The notes under the pieces are model-generated. The model did not search any database and was not told where the DNA came from. It worked only from the letters and a program-made list of their open reading frames with translations. A DNA stretch of 40,812 nucleotides from Acidobacteriota bacterium (GTDB lineage Bacteria > Acidobacteriota > Blastocatellia > Pyrinomonadales > Pyrinomonadaceae): contig JAKOVX010000126.1 of assembly GCA_029781855.1 (NCBI GenBank), forward strand, positions 1-40,812, read 5' to 3'. Positions 15,983-24,218 of the stretch are shown here, piece by piece. Within the stretch, counting starts at the first letter, position 1. Each line of letters starts with the position of its first letter. A program made the position numbers and the translations under genes.

Positions 15983-16174
15983 ATACACAAAACAAACTAT
16001 TCATTCATTACTTCGACATTATTGATTATCACGCTGCGTCACCAGCGAGTGATTAAGAGGACGCAAAGAATTTGTTAAGAATGTAAAATGTCCGAAAAAC
16101 GATGGACATCCGATAAGCGAAATTGGAAAATGATGGCGGAGCAGTGAGTTGAGTGGCCAACCGCCCCATAGGAT

Positions 16175-17980
16175 ATGAAGCGTTCCCTGTTCACAAATCT
16201 AGTCATCGGTGGCCTCGCCGTTTTGCTGATCATGCTTGGCGCGACGCAATATCGCTGGCAGTCACAGATCAGCGAGAATGAGGCCGAAAAGATGCAGAAA
16301 CGGGTCCAGGAAGACGTTGATCGTTTTTCGGGGGACTTCGACCATGAGATCCAGAACGCCTATTTCAATTTTCAGACGGAATCCGACACCTGGAAATCAA
16401 AAGACTGGACCGCATTTAATGAAAGATTTGAGTATTGGCGATCGAAAACAACATATCCAACGCTGATACGTGATTTTTACTTTCTTTCGGCCAAAGGTGA
16501 TGATCCACCGCTACGGTATGATCGCGAGAAGCGTGAATTTCTCCCGCCTGGTGACACGGATGAAGTCCGCAAGCTGCGAGAGCGTTTGGGTGACGGCACA
16601 AATGCCCGAGCAGTATATGCAGATCTGTTTGCACTCGTTCTTCCAATTCCGGAGTCAGGTCGCAAGTTCGAACAGATAATGATTCGTCGTACTAAGTCAG
16701 AAACGCCGCCAGCTATGAAAATGCCTGAGCGTTACGGAAGTCTTGTGATCCTGCTCGACGAAGCTACCATTAAAGAGCAAGTCCTGCGCGATCTGGCCCA
16801 AAAATATTTTCCGGGAGAGGAGTTCAGGCTTTCTGTTAACGATAACCAAGGGAGTCCGGTATTCCAGACCCTTGGCGGTACTAGCGAGAGCGACGCGGAC
16901 GCACTGCTTTTCGACCTCTCGCCCAACAACTTCATCTTCTACGCCAACAAAGATATACTGCCGTCAGACGGCAAGCAAAAAGAGAGCGTGATACTGACTT
17001 CACGCGTCGAGCAGCACGCTCTTTCGGATCTTCCCCGAACGGAACCGTCGAAGAGCACCGTCAATGTTGAAGTGCATCGGGGCGATGGTCCGCGAAGGAC
17101 AGTGCTCACCACGACAACTGGCGGAGGCAGTCACGGCGAATGGACATTGTCGGCCCAGCACGTCGATGGCTCGGTTGCAGCCTTTGTTAATGGTGTCAGG
17201 AATCGCAATCTAGGCATTGGTTTCGGAGTTCTCGCTCTGTTAGGTATTGCCGTGGGGGCGATCGTTTATTCTACACAGCGCGCTCGGGAACACGCCCAAA
17301 GACAGGTTGATTTTGTCTCGAGCGTTTCGCATGAATTTCGAACCCCGCTTGCGGTCATATACTCCGCAGGTGAGAATCTCGCTGATGGCGTGGCCCGGGA
17401 ACGCGAACAGGTTAATCAGTACGGCAATTTGATCAAAGGCGAAGGGAAGAAACTCTCTTTAATGGTCGAGCAGATACTTGAATTTGCCGGCTCGAACTCG
17501 GGCCGTCGAAAGTTTAAGTTCGCCGATTCTCAGGTTGGAACGATCATCGAGAATGCCGTTGAAGAATGCAGGCCGATTATCGAAGAAGGCAGGTTCATCA
17601 TCGAGAAGAATATTTCGTCTTCACTTCCACTTGTCAGGGCTGATCAGGGGGCACTGATCCAGGCCATTCAGAATTTGATCGCAAATTCGATCAAATATAG
17701 CGGCGATGATCGCTGGCTGAGAGTATCGGCTGTGAATGGCGGCGGCGTAGTGAAGATAAGCGTTTCGGATCGTGGCATCGGCATCGGTAAGAGCGAACTT
17801 CGGCACGTTTTCGAGCCTTTTTACAGGGCAAAAGACGTTGTTGATGCCCAGATCCATGGCAACGGTCTCGGACTGAGTATCGTAAAGCAGATCGCAGAAG
17901 CACACGGTGGACGGGCGACGGCTGTCAGTGAGAAAGGAAAAGGAAGTACGTTTGTCATAGAAATTCCCCAGTCGAAATGA
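16175..17980 (+). CDS. Membrane sensor histidine kinase
   Basis: A 601-residue two-component sensor. A membrane helix at about 8-24 and another at 346-366 bracket a periplasmic domain of 320 residues that I do not recognise. The cytoplasmic part has the phosphoacceptor His386 in VSSVSHEFRTPL, the N box IQNLIANSIKYSGD, the G1 box VSDRGIGIG, the F box FEPFYRA and the G2 box GNGLGLSIVKQIAEAHGG. There is no HAMP domain between the second helix and the H box. Its stop overlaps the start of the response regulator by four bases (ATGA), so the two form one signalling pair. The stimulus is unknown. Confidence 0.95.
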   Translation: MKRSLFTNLVIGGLAVLLIMLGATQYRWQSQISENEAEKMQKRVQEDVDRFSGDFDHEIQNAYFNFQTESDTWKSKDWTAFNERFEYWRSKTTYPTLIRDFYFLSAKGDDPPLRYDREKREFLPPGDTDEVRKLRERLGDGTNARAVYADLFALVLPIPESGRKFEQIMIRRTKSETPPAMKMPERYGSLVILLDEATIKEQVLRDLAQKYFPGEEFRLSVNDNQGSPVFQTLGGTSESDADALLFDLSPNNFIFYANKDILPSDGKQKESVILTSRVEQHALSDLPRTEPSKSTVNVEVHRGDGPRRTVLTTTTGGGSHGEWTLSAQHVDGSVAAFVNGVRNRNLGIGFGVLALLGIAVGAIVYSTQRAREHAQRQVDFVSSVSHEFRTPLAVIYSAGENLADGVAREREQVNQYGNLIKGEGKKLSLMVEQILEFAGSNSGRRKFKFADSQVGTIIENAVEECRPIIEEGRFIIEKNISSSLPLVRADQGALIQAIQNLIANSIKYSGDDRWLRVSAVNGGGVVKISVSDRGIGIGKSELRHVFEPFYRAKDVVDAQIHGNGLGLSIVKQIAEAHGGRATAVSEKGKGSTFVIEIPQSK

Positions 17981-18660
17981 AGATCCTCCTCATTGAAGAC
18001 GAAAACGGATTGATCGTGACGCTCACTGACCGGCTCGTCAGCGAGGGATTTGAAGTTGTTTCAGCAAATGATGGCAAAAAGGGATTTGAGCTCGGACTGG
18101 CTGACAAGTTCGACCTGATCGTCCTGGATGTGATGCTGCCAAAGAAGAACGGTTACGATGTGTGCCGTGACCTTCGACAAAAGGGCGTAAATACGCCGAT
18201 CCTGATGCTAACCGCTAAGGGCGAGACCATTGACAAAGTGCTGGGCCTGAAGCTCGGTGCGGACGATTACCTCACAAAGCCGTTCGAGGTCATTGAGCTC
18301 ATGGCCCGTGTTGAGGCTCTACTGAGACGATCGCCCGTCCAGACGAACGGCAGGTCAGCAGAATTAGTCCGCTTCGGCGATGTGTCGATCGATTTCAAGC
18401 GTGCTGAGGTGACCAGAAATGATGAGCGCGTCGACCTCTCCGCGATGGAGTTCAAACTGCTTCAGTTCCTGATCGAAAACCAGGGTGACGTTCATTCCCG
18501 CGACCATTTGCTCGACGCCGTTTGGGGATACGATGCGATGCCAACGACCCGAACGGTTGATGTTCATATCGCCTGGCTTCGACAGAAGCTCGAGGACAAT
18601 CCCCGTCATCCGCAATACATTCACACGGTCCACGGTATGGGTTATAAGTTCGTGGCGTGA
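17977..18660 (+). CDS. OmpR/PhoB-family response regulator
   Basis: A 227-residue transcription regulator. The receiver domain (1-118) has the acidic pair Glu7-Asp8, phosphoacceptor Asp51 (LIVLDVMLP), the conserved Thr in LMLTAKGE and Lys in DDYLTKPFE. The C-terminal winged helix (about 130-227) has the typical ends HSRDHLLDAVWGYD and RTVDVHIAWLRQKLE. It is translationally coupled to the histidine kinase. The 3' end overlaps the convergent hemolysin III gene by 19 bases. Confidence 0.96.
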   Translation: MKILLIEDENGLIVTLTDRLVSEGFEVVSANDGKKGFELGLADKFDLIVLDVMLPKKNGYDVCRDLRQKGVNTPILMLTAKGETIDKVLGLKLGADDYLTKPFEVIELMARVEALLRRSPVQTNGRSAELVRFGDVSIDFKRAEVTRNDERVDLSAMEFKLLQFLIENQGDVHSRDHLLDAVWGYDAMPTTRTVDVHIAWLRQKLEDNPRHPQYIHTVHGMGYKFVA

Positions 18661-19310
18661 GGGATAACGTAAATAACGATCGCGGCATAATGAATTATGC
18701 TTCCCGCAAGTATAAAAACGTGGAAGATCGCGTGATGGTGACGAATACTTTTCCATGGGAAAAACACCACTCCCAGTGAATACGCAACACCGCCGAGCAC
18801 CGTTAACGCTATCGGCACGCCGCCCAAAACATTCAGTAACGGCTGGATGGCAAATACTCCAAGCCAACCCATTAGTAAATACGAGATAACACCGACGGCA
18901 GGGAAGCGGTCACGAATAAAGAGTTTGGTCACTATTCCAACGATGGCGAAGATCCAAACGATCGCCATCAGCCACCGCCCAAGCGAATTTCCTGCGATAA
19001 GCAGTCCGAACGGTGTATAACTTCCGGCGATCAGTAGGTATATGCAGCAATGATCTACGATCTGCAAGGTCTTCTTGAGCTTTGGGGAAGTCGCACTGTG
19101 ATAGAACGTCGATGCAGCGTAAAGAACGACGAGCGAGAGCCCATAAACGACTGACCCGAAGATCACTACCGGACGTCCGCTCACAGTAGCGAGCGTTACA
19201 AGCACCAGAAATCCGATAATACTGAGCCCCAGCCCCAACCCGTGGGTCAGGGTATTGGCGAATTCCTCGACCGACAGAATATTGAGATGTGCCCGTATAC
19301 GTTTTGTCAC
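18642..19310 (-). CDS. trhA: Hemolysin III family protein (TrhA/PAQR membrane protein)
   Basis: A 222-residue seven-helix membrane protein of the PAQR superfamily, possible membrane hydrolases acting in lipid homeostasis in bacteria. Conserved metal-site elements are present: Glu16 and His23 near the N-terminus (VEEFANTLTHG), FYHSA with His71, VDHCCIY with Asp86, and the C-terminal HHHAIFH (191-197). Such His/Asp/Ser sets hold zinc in this fold. The name hemolysin is historical and gives no evidence of toxicity. The gene converges on the response regulator. Confidence 0.92.
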   Translation of the reverse strand: MTKRIRAHLNILSVEEFANTLTHGLGLGLSIIGFLVLVTLATVSGRPVVIFGSVVYGLSLVVLYAASTFYHSATSPKLKKTLQIVDHCCIYLLIAGSYTPFGLLIAGNSLGRWLMAIVWIFAIVGIVTKLFIRDRFPAVGVISYLLMGWLGVFAIQPLLNVLGGVPIALTVLGGVAYSLGVVFFPWKSIRHHHAIFHVFILAGSIIHYAAIVIYVIPHATNL

Positions 19311-19376
19311 CTTGAGTTAGATGACCATTTTAACAGATATTGCTTGCCCTAAATGTAAGGGTTTCGTGTTTTCTGG

Positions 19377-20816
19377 TCAAAATTCAGAATCCACTGTTGA
19401 ACGGTGTCGTCTCGCCACGCCCGATTCATAGGCGGCCTGCTCGACCTTCTCAGCCACTGCTTCACCGACGCGGCGATCGAAGACAGAAGGAATAATATAG
19501 TCGGGGTGTAATTCGTCCGGTCCGATGATGTCGGCTATTGCATTGGCGGCCGCGAGTTTCATCGCCTCATTAATACGTGAAGCCCTGCAGTTCAATGCAC
19601 CGCGGAAGATTCCCGGAAAGCAAAGCACGTTATTGATCTGGTTCGGATAGTCCGACCGACCGGTCGCCATCACGGCGACGTGGCCGGCGGCGTCCTCGGG
19701 CATAATTTCAGGGATCGGGTTCGCCATCGCAAAAACTATAGGGTCGTTCGCCATTGTGGCGAGGTCGAGTTCGTTGATGATCCCCGGGGCGGAAAGCCCA
19801 AAAAACACGTCGGCGCCTTTTATAACCTCATGAATCGTACCCTTCTGTTTCTCGGGGTTTGTGTTATGGGCGTACCAATCCTTGACCCAGTTCATGTTCT
19901 CTTTTCGGCCCTCATAAATGGCACCGGTCGTGTCGCAGCCGATGATATTTTTGACGCCGGCGGCCATCACGATCTTGGAGCAGGCAACGCCCGCAGCGCC
20001 GATGCCGTTGACTACTAACTTGATGTCCTCCATGCGTTTACCGACAATCTTGAGGGCGTTTATGAGAGCCGCGAGGACCACAACGGCGGTCCCGTGCTGG
20101 TCGTCGTGAAAGACCGGAATGTCCAACTCCTCCTTCAACCGCTCCTCGATCTCAAAGCATCGAGGTGCCGAAATGTCCTCTAGATTGATGCCGCCGAATG
20201 CCACTGAGATATTTTTGATCGTCTCGATTATTTCGTGCGGATCTTTAGTATTGAGGCAGATCGGGAAGGCGTCGACGTTGCCGAACTCCTTGAAAAGCTG
20301 GCACTTACCCTCCATCACGGGCATTGCGGCAGCCGGGCCGATGTCCCCGAGACCTAGTACGGCCGTGCCATCCGATACTACTGCGACGGTGTTCTTCTTG
20401 ATCGTCAGGTTATACGCCTTTTCGGGATCTTTGGCGATCGCCTGGCAGACGCGGGCGACTCCCGGCGTATATGCCATCGAAAGGTCCGACCTCGTTTTTA
20501 GGGGCATTTTCGAGATAATTTCGATCTTGCCGCCGAGATGCATCAGGAATGTCCGGTCCGAGACGTTGACGACCTCGACGCCGTCAATGTCCTGTAAACA
20601 CGAGACTATTTCCTGGTCGTGCGTCTCGCTGGCAGCGTTGACGGTGATGTCCCGGATCAGGAAATCCTTGCCCACGCTGACGATATCGATGCCCTCGATG
20701 TCGCCGCCGGCTTTGCCGATGGCGGTCGTTATTTCGCCCAGTTTTCCAGGCCGGTTATGGATCTTGACGCGTAGGGTAAGGCTGTAGCTGGCGTTTGGTG
20801 TTGGTGTATGGCTCAT
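19377..20816 (-). CDS. NAD(P)-dependent malic enzyme with N-terminal ACT domain
   Basis: Converts malate to pyruvate and CO2, linking the citric-acid cycle to pyruvate and yielding NADH or NADPH. Residues about 8-80 form an ACT domain (LRVKIHNRPGKLGEITTAIG), a small regulatory ligand-binding module. The malic enzyme core follows, with MAYTPGVARVCQAI, DGTAVLGLGDIGPAAAMPVM, the catalytic region FHDDQHGTAVV and the dinucleotide-binding VNGIGAAGVACSKI. The C-terminal PNQINNVLCFPGIFRGAL is typical. The open frame extends to 21092, but only as translation of upstream repeats. ATG at 20816 gives 479 residues and matches family length; ATG at 20837 is possible. No clear Shine-Dalgarno is seen for either. 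Confidence 0.93.
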   Translation of the reverse strand: MSHTPTPNASYSLTLRVKIHNRPGKLGEITTAIGKAGGDIEGIDIVSVGKDFLIRDITVNAASETHDQEIVSCLQDIDGVEVVNVSDRTFLMHLGGKIEIISKMPLKTRSDLSMAYTPGVARVCQAIAKDPEKAYNLTIKKNTVAVVSDGTAVLGLGDIGPAAAMPVMEGKCQLFKEFGNVDAFPICLNTKDPHEIIETIKNISVAFGGINLEDISAPRCFEIEERLKEELDIPVFHDDQHGTAVVVLAALINALKIVGKRMEDIKLVVNGIGAAGVACSKIVMAAGVKNIIGCDTTGAIYEGRKENMNWVKDWYAHNTNPEKQKGTIHEVIKGADVFFGLSAPGIINELDLATMANDPIVFAMANPIPEIMPEDAAGHVAVMATGRSDYPNQINNVLCFPGIFRGALNCRASRINEAMKLAAANAIADIIGPDELHPDYIIPSVFDRRVGEAVAEKVEQAAYESGVARRHRSTVDSEF

Positions 20817-20955
20817 AGGATGCGGAAGCCGGCTCATGCAGCGGGCGGGGTTCCGACGTGAAACCAAAATTATGACGAAAAACCAGGTCAAGGGCAAATT
20901 GGGTTCCACGAGGTGACTTTCGATGCCGCCGCTGAAGTGAAATGAGAGCCAAAAT

Positions 20956-21241
20956 CGTCTCATTCTCGCGCCAAAGTGAGACGGGTTAACCGATCTGTTT
21001 GCAATAGTTGCACCCCAAAATCGTCTCACTTCCCGCGCGGTCGAGGAAAATGAGACGGTCGGCGGAAGGCAGTGGTCAGTGGCCAGATGCAAGAAGCTGA
21101 GCTTCGGATGTGTCGTTGGACGGCATCGTTGACCTCACAATCGTTCCACTTCTCGCACAAAGTGGCACGGGTTAACCTCCATATTTGCAATACTTGACCT
21201 CGACAATCGTTCCACCTTAGTTTTGCTCTCGACAAAGTGTA
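20956..21241. repeat. Two copies of a hairpin-pair element, 186 bp apart
   Basis: Copy one has CGTCTCA/TGAGACG hairpins at 20956-20983 and 21022-21057. Copy two has CGTTCCACTT with the partner AAGTGGCACG at 21142-21168, and a looser one from 21208. In each copy the two hairpin starts are exactly 66 bases apart, and the spacer shares ACGGGTTAACC and TTTGCAATA. The offset between copies is 186 bases. Confidence 0.65.
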
Positions 21242-21250
21242 ACGGTGGTG

Positions 21251-21320
21251 CCAGAAGCCAGAAGCCAGAAGCCAGAGGCCAGAAGCCAGAAGCCAGAAGC
21301 CAGAAGCCAGAAGCCAGAAG
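21251..21320. repeat. Tandem 7-bp repeat, ten copies of CCAGAAG
   Basis: Ten contiguous units, all CCAGAAG except the fourth (CCAGAGG). This is a short tandemly repeated heptamer; a degenerate relative occurs at 25750-25791. Confidence 0.95.
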
Positions 21321-21326
21321 AATCTG

Positions 21327-21361
21327 ACTGCTCACTGCTTACTGCTCACGGCTTACCGCTC
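21327..21361. repeat. Five heptamers of ACTGCTC type
   Basis: Units read ACTGCTC, ACTGCTT, ACTGCTC, ACGGCTT, ACCGCTC. The same series of five heptamers recurs at 25845-25879. Confidence 0.8.
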
Positions 21362-21383
21362 ACTAGTTATCAAAGATCGCCGT

Positions 21384-21447
21384 CCCGATAGATCTGTCGG
21401 GAAGGTCAATTTTTATCTTAGCATGATATTGTGTGTCGCACAATATC
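21384..21447. repeat. Two adjacent palindromes
   Basis: CCCGATAGATCTGTCGGG at 21384-21401 is self-complementary apart from one symmetric pair. GATATTGTG at 21425-21433 and CACAATATC at 21439-21447 form a perfect 9-bp inverted repeat with a 5-base loop. Confidence 0.75.
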
Positions 21448-21602
21448 CTATGTATGCAACACCATTTTCGAACGATCTGTGAGTCTGACTTTGCGGTTAT
21501 CAGATCTTTTACCGCAAAGGCCGCGAAGTTGGGGACGCAAAGAGCGCAAAGGGAAAGCGAGAGGGTGAGATCGAAATTTCCCAAATATCCAACTCGTGCT
21601 TT

Positions 21603-21833
21603 CGGGCTGTGCCCGTCTATTTGCGGAAAAGTTCGACTTTTCCGGTGGACGTCACCTATGTTCACAGGAGCCCGCGTCGGGCGACGGATCTTGTCGGAGG
21701 CGGAAACTCCTCCGGGACCTTAATTAGTGAGTGGCCGGCGGATCCGGGCCTCGCCGAAGTGCTAACTAAGCGAAGCCCCGCCGTCCGATAGTTATTCAAA
21801 CAAGGTTCCGGTTGATGGCGCACAATCTGCGCC
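21603..21833. repeat. Run of short stable hairpins, possible structured RNA
   Basis: Consecutive stems: CGGGC/GCCCG (21603-21615), CGGAAAAGT/ACTTTTCCG (21624-21644), GGTG/CACC (21644-21656), GCCCG/CGGGC (21670-21682), CGGAGG/CCTCCG (21695-21714) and GGCGCA/TGCGCC (21817-21833). No known RNA family was recognised. Confidence 0.4.
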
Positions 21834-22135
21834 GACTTGATTTCCTGCCGCGTCAATCACCTCAACCCTTCCAATGTACAGAACCACTTAACATTAATGG
21901 AGGTAACGCCTCTCTGTCTGAAGCCCCAACTCGCGATTCGTTGATCTTATGCGGCGAATGAACTTGTGAAATTACCCGTGTCCGTCGAGTCGCCGGAACT
22001 GCAAGCGATCTGCTTGACTCCTCCGCTTGAATCGAATTGAAGCCCGTTTTGGAACGCCCGTCTCATATCGGCAGGCCTTCCGCAGCCGAGACCCCTGCCC
22101 CGGCTGTGTCTCCGTTCGTAAGGTGCGTGCGAAGA

Positions 22136-22924
22136 CTAAAACGAAAGGTAGTAATACCCCTGGTTGGTCTTGGGGTCGTCGAGATGACGGAAGAGGATCA
22201 TTTCCTCGCCGTCGTTGCGGCATGAACTCTTCTCCAGCCCGTCGGTCGTCCTGTCAAGCCAGGATTGAAACGCCTTCTTCTGGTTGACGCAGAGCAGCAG
22301 GTCGCCGTTGCCGCCGACCCACTGCAGCGACCTGAATCCGCCGGTCCTGGCGTAAAAATATGTGTGCGGCAGGGTACCGTAGTCTACGTTGTATCCCTCG
22401 TATAGCTTTTTGCTCACGGGAAAGTCATAGCACTGTCCCTTGTTCACGGTCCACCAACCTTCGGTGAGGAGTCCTTTGTTAACCTCAAACGCCAGCACGA
22501 AGCTCACGGGCTGGTCGTACTGTTTATTACAGACCTTGAGAATATATTTCGTCGCCTCGGGCTTGGCTGGTTCGCGGCTAAATCCGAATCTTCCGCCTTC
22601 GCCGAGGAGGATCCGTGCGGTGTCGAACGGCAGGTTGCGAGTATATAAATAATCGTCGACCAACTGCGGTTTGAACACTTTTACCTTGAACGGCTGGTAA
22701 TCACCTTCGCGATTCCACGTCACGGTCTCGCCGCTCTTAAGCGTGAAGCACCGTCTGGCGACGACGCCGACGTTGTCGTTGTGGTTGTAAACGCACATTT
22801 TTCGCTTTTCGCTCGAAATATTCTTGATCTGAACGTATGGCCCGTTTTGGGCGGCGGCGGCCAGGACCGCCGTAAGTGCCACCGTAGCTCCAGCAATTAC
22901 CTGAAATAGTCTCGTGAATGTCAT
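22136..22924 (-). CDS. Secreted protein with DUF1036-like domain
   Basis: A 262-residue exported protein. The signal peptide spans 1-25 (ending LAAAAQ). The middle (about 120-200) reads KVCNKQYDQPVSFVLAFEV, then LLTEGWWTVNKGQCYDFP and HTYFYAR. That order of Cys, GWW, G-x-C and a tyrosine-rich strand is the mark of DUF1036, a small secreted beta-sandwich of unknown role. Several cysteines could form disulfides in the periplasm. A strong Shine-Dalgarno (AAAGGAGGA) precedes the ATG. It follows another secreted gene by 65 bases. Function is unknown. Confidence 0.75.
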   Translation of the reverse strand: MTFTRLFQVIAGATVALTAVLAAAAQNGPYVQIKNISSEKRKMCVYNHNDNVGVVARRCFTLKSGETVTWNREGDYQPFKVKVFKPQLVDDYLYTRNLPFDTARILLGEGGRFGFSREPAKPEATKYILKVCNKQYDQPVSFVLAFEVNKGLLTEGWWTVNKGQCYDFPVSKKLYEGYNVDYGTLPHTYFYARTGGFRSLQWVGGNGDLLLCVNQKKAFQSWLDRTTDGLEKSSCRNDGEEMILFRHLDDPKTNQGYYYLSF

Positions 22925-22989
22925 CTTTCCTCCTTTCTATTGAAATTGAACCTGTTGCTTGTCCCCCATGATGCAACGAACCGGATATG

Positions 22990-23916
22990 TTATAAGCAGT
23001 TTGCGGCCGACAGGACCTGCGAACCGCGGTCGGCCCAGCAGCGCCAGGCAGCGCCGGCAGACTCGAATTTCCATACGCCCTGATCGTTCGCTTTGAGTAC
23101 GAACCGGTGCTTTTCGGTGCGGATCGAGTCATCGGTGATGTCGTCGTCGAGCACCGTAACTATCACGGACCCGGCATTCTCTGCCGGAAGCGCGTCCATG
23201 ACGATCGTTCGTGAACCCATATCGGAGAAGTTGCCGATGACGCGGGCGACCACCTGTGTCGGCCGTTTGACCCAATCTTCGCCGGCTTTTGCGGCCTTGT
23301 CGATCATCTGGTTGTGTGCCGAGAAATCCATGCTCCGGTACATCTGTGTCTTCGACGTTTTTCCGCTTCGGAGCAACTGACGCACCCTGTTGGGGACCTT
23401 GGCCGCGGCGTTGAGCGTGCCGATCTTTTCGCTTAACGCGTCCATCGGGACAAAGCCCATTCCGTTCCAGTCGTAAACTCGCGTCCAGTAAAACGGTACT
23501 GCGCCGGTCGGCCCGATCCCGGTGTAGCATTCGTCGATGATGAAAAGCTCGTCCTCGGCGTCGCCGTCAGCGTTGGCAAAGAATATGGCCTTCGGCTCCA
23601 TCATTGACCAAACGCTGCCGGGTTCGGGCAGTTCGAACGACTTGTAACCCGAATTGGCATCAGGCACCAGGACGAGGCCCTTATAACGGATGCCGTCGTT
23701 CGCCTCCTTATACAGGACAACGATGTTTCCTGCCGAATTGCTCGATGCCGGGCCGAATTTGCCGGCGACTGCCGGATGGGCGGCTGTCATTCCATTCGGT
23801 ATATATTTGTCGGCGACATTTTGCAGGTCGCTCGATTTTGAGCCCTGCGCGAACACTCCCCCGATCAGTAAAATGCCAATAATCGCGGAACTTGCTAAGT
23901 AAGTAGTTATTTTCAC
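22990..23916 (-). CDS. Secreted protein of unknown function
   Basis: A 308-residue exported protein starting at GTG 23916, supported by AGGAGG about four bases upstream. Residues 1-23 are a signal peptide (ending GVFAQ). The middle has IFFANADGDAEDELFIIDEC, similar to the Asp-rich loops of FG-GAP/VCBS-like calcium-binding repeats. The C-terminal strand set ends in VWKFESAGAAWRCWA. I do not recognise the family. Upstream of, and on the same strand as, the DUF1036 gene, so probably co-expressed. Confidence 0.65.
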   Translation of the reverse strand: MKITTYLASSAIIGILLIGGVFAQGSKSSDLQNVADKYIPNGMTAAHPAVAGKFGPASSNSAGNIVVLYKEANDGIRYKGLVLVPDANSGYKSFELPEPGSVWSMMEPKAIFFANADGDAEDELFIIDECYTGIGPTGAVPFYWTRVYDWNGMGFVPMDALSEKIGTLNAAAKVPNRVRQLLRSGKTSKTQMYRSMDFSAHNQMIDKAAKAGEDWVKRPTQVVARVIGNFSDMGSRTIVMDALPAENAGSVIVTVLDDDITDDSIRTEKHRFVLKANDQGVWKFESAGAAWRCWADRGSQVLSAANCL

Positions 23917-24218
23917 TTCTCCTCCTTTTTTCGTCTGTTTCCTCGGGGAGAGGGTTACATATAAAACGGCGCGGGATGAGTTTCTTGCACGTCAAGATCG
24001 TTTCGCGACCACGAGGGGTGGCCCAAACTAAAGCGAAATATGCCATACAAATACCATAACATACCTGTAAAATGAGGGGTTTAAGGTCACTATAATGTGG
24101 CAGTATCGGTAGGAAAAACCGAAGTATATGCCGGAATCTCGGTGAACTGCGCAGTGGGAGATCGCACGCAAATTTGATCTGGTGGGAGAGAACTTGTCTG
24201 AACGGTCGTCGAACCGGA
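23917..24218. other. Intergenic region between mddA and the secreted-protein pair
   Basis: About 300 bases without a gene. It must hold the minus-strand promoter of the secreted pair; TTTACA on the minus strand (24066-24071) is a possible -35 box, with only a weak -10 behind. TATAAT occurs on the plus strand at 24091-24096 but faces no gene. Confidence 0.35.

Larger units (their letters stand above)
20838..22135. other. Gene-free, repeat-rich island (about 1.3 kb)
   Basis: No convincing gene is present on either strand. From left to right it holds a duplicated element of paired hairpins (20956-21241), ten 7-bp repeats (21251-21320), five heptamers of another type (21327-21361), two palindromes (21384-21401, 21425-21447), a stretch rich in GCAAAG-like words (21508-21560) and a run of small GC-rich hairpins (21603-21833). 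The rest, 21840-22135, shows nothing clear. No transposase or terminal repeat of a known insertion sequence was found. Confidence 0.7.

Noticed and set aside
20817..21092. Upstream extension of the malic enzyme frame
   Set aside because: The extra 92 residues only translate the repeat island and end before the ACT domain; there is no similarity to the family and no ribosome site.
21251..21361. Possible CRISPR-like array
   Set aside because: The units are contiguous 7-mers with no spacers and no cas genes nearby; this is a simple tandem repeat.
21363..21665. 100-codon minus-strand frame in the repeat island
   Set aside because: It runs through palindromes and GCAAAG-type repeats (giving LSLCALCVPNFAAFAVKD), which commonly produce such false proteins.
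24091..24096. TATAAT on the plus strand
   Set aside because: No plus-strand gene follows; both neighbours are on the minus strand.
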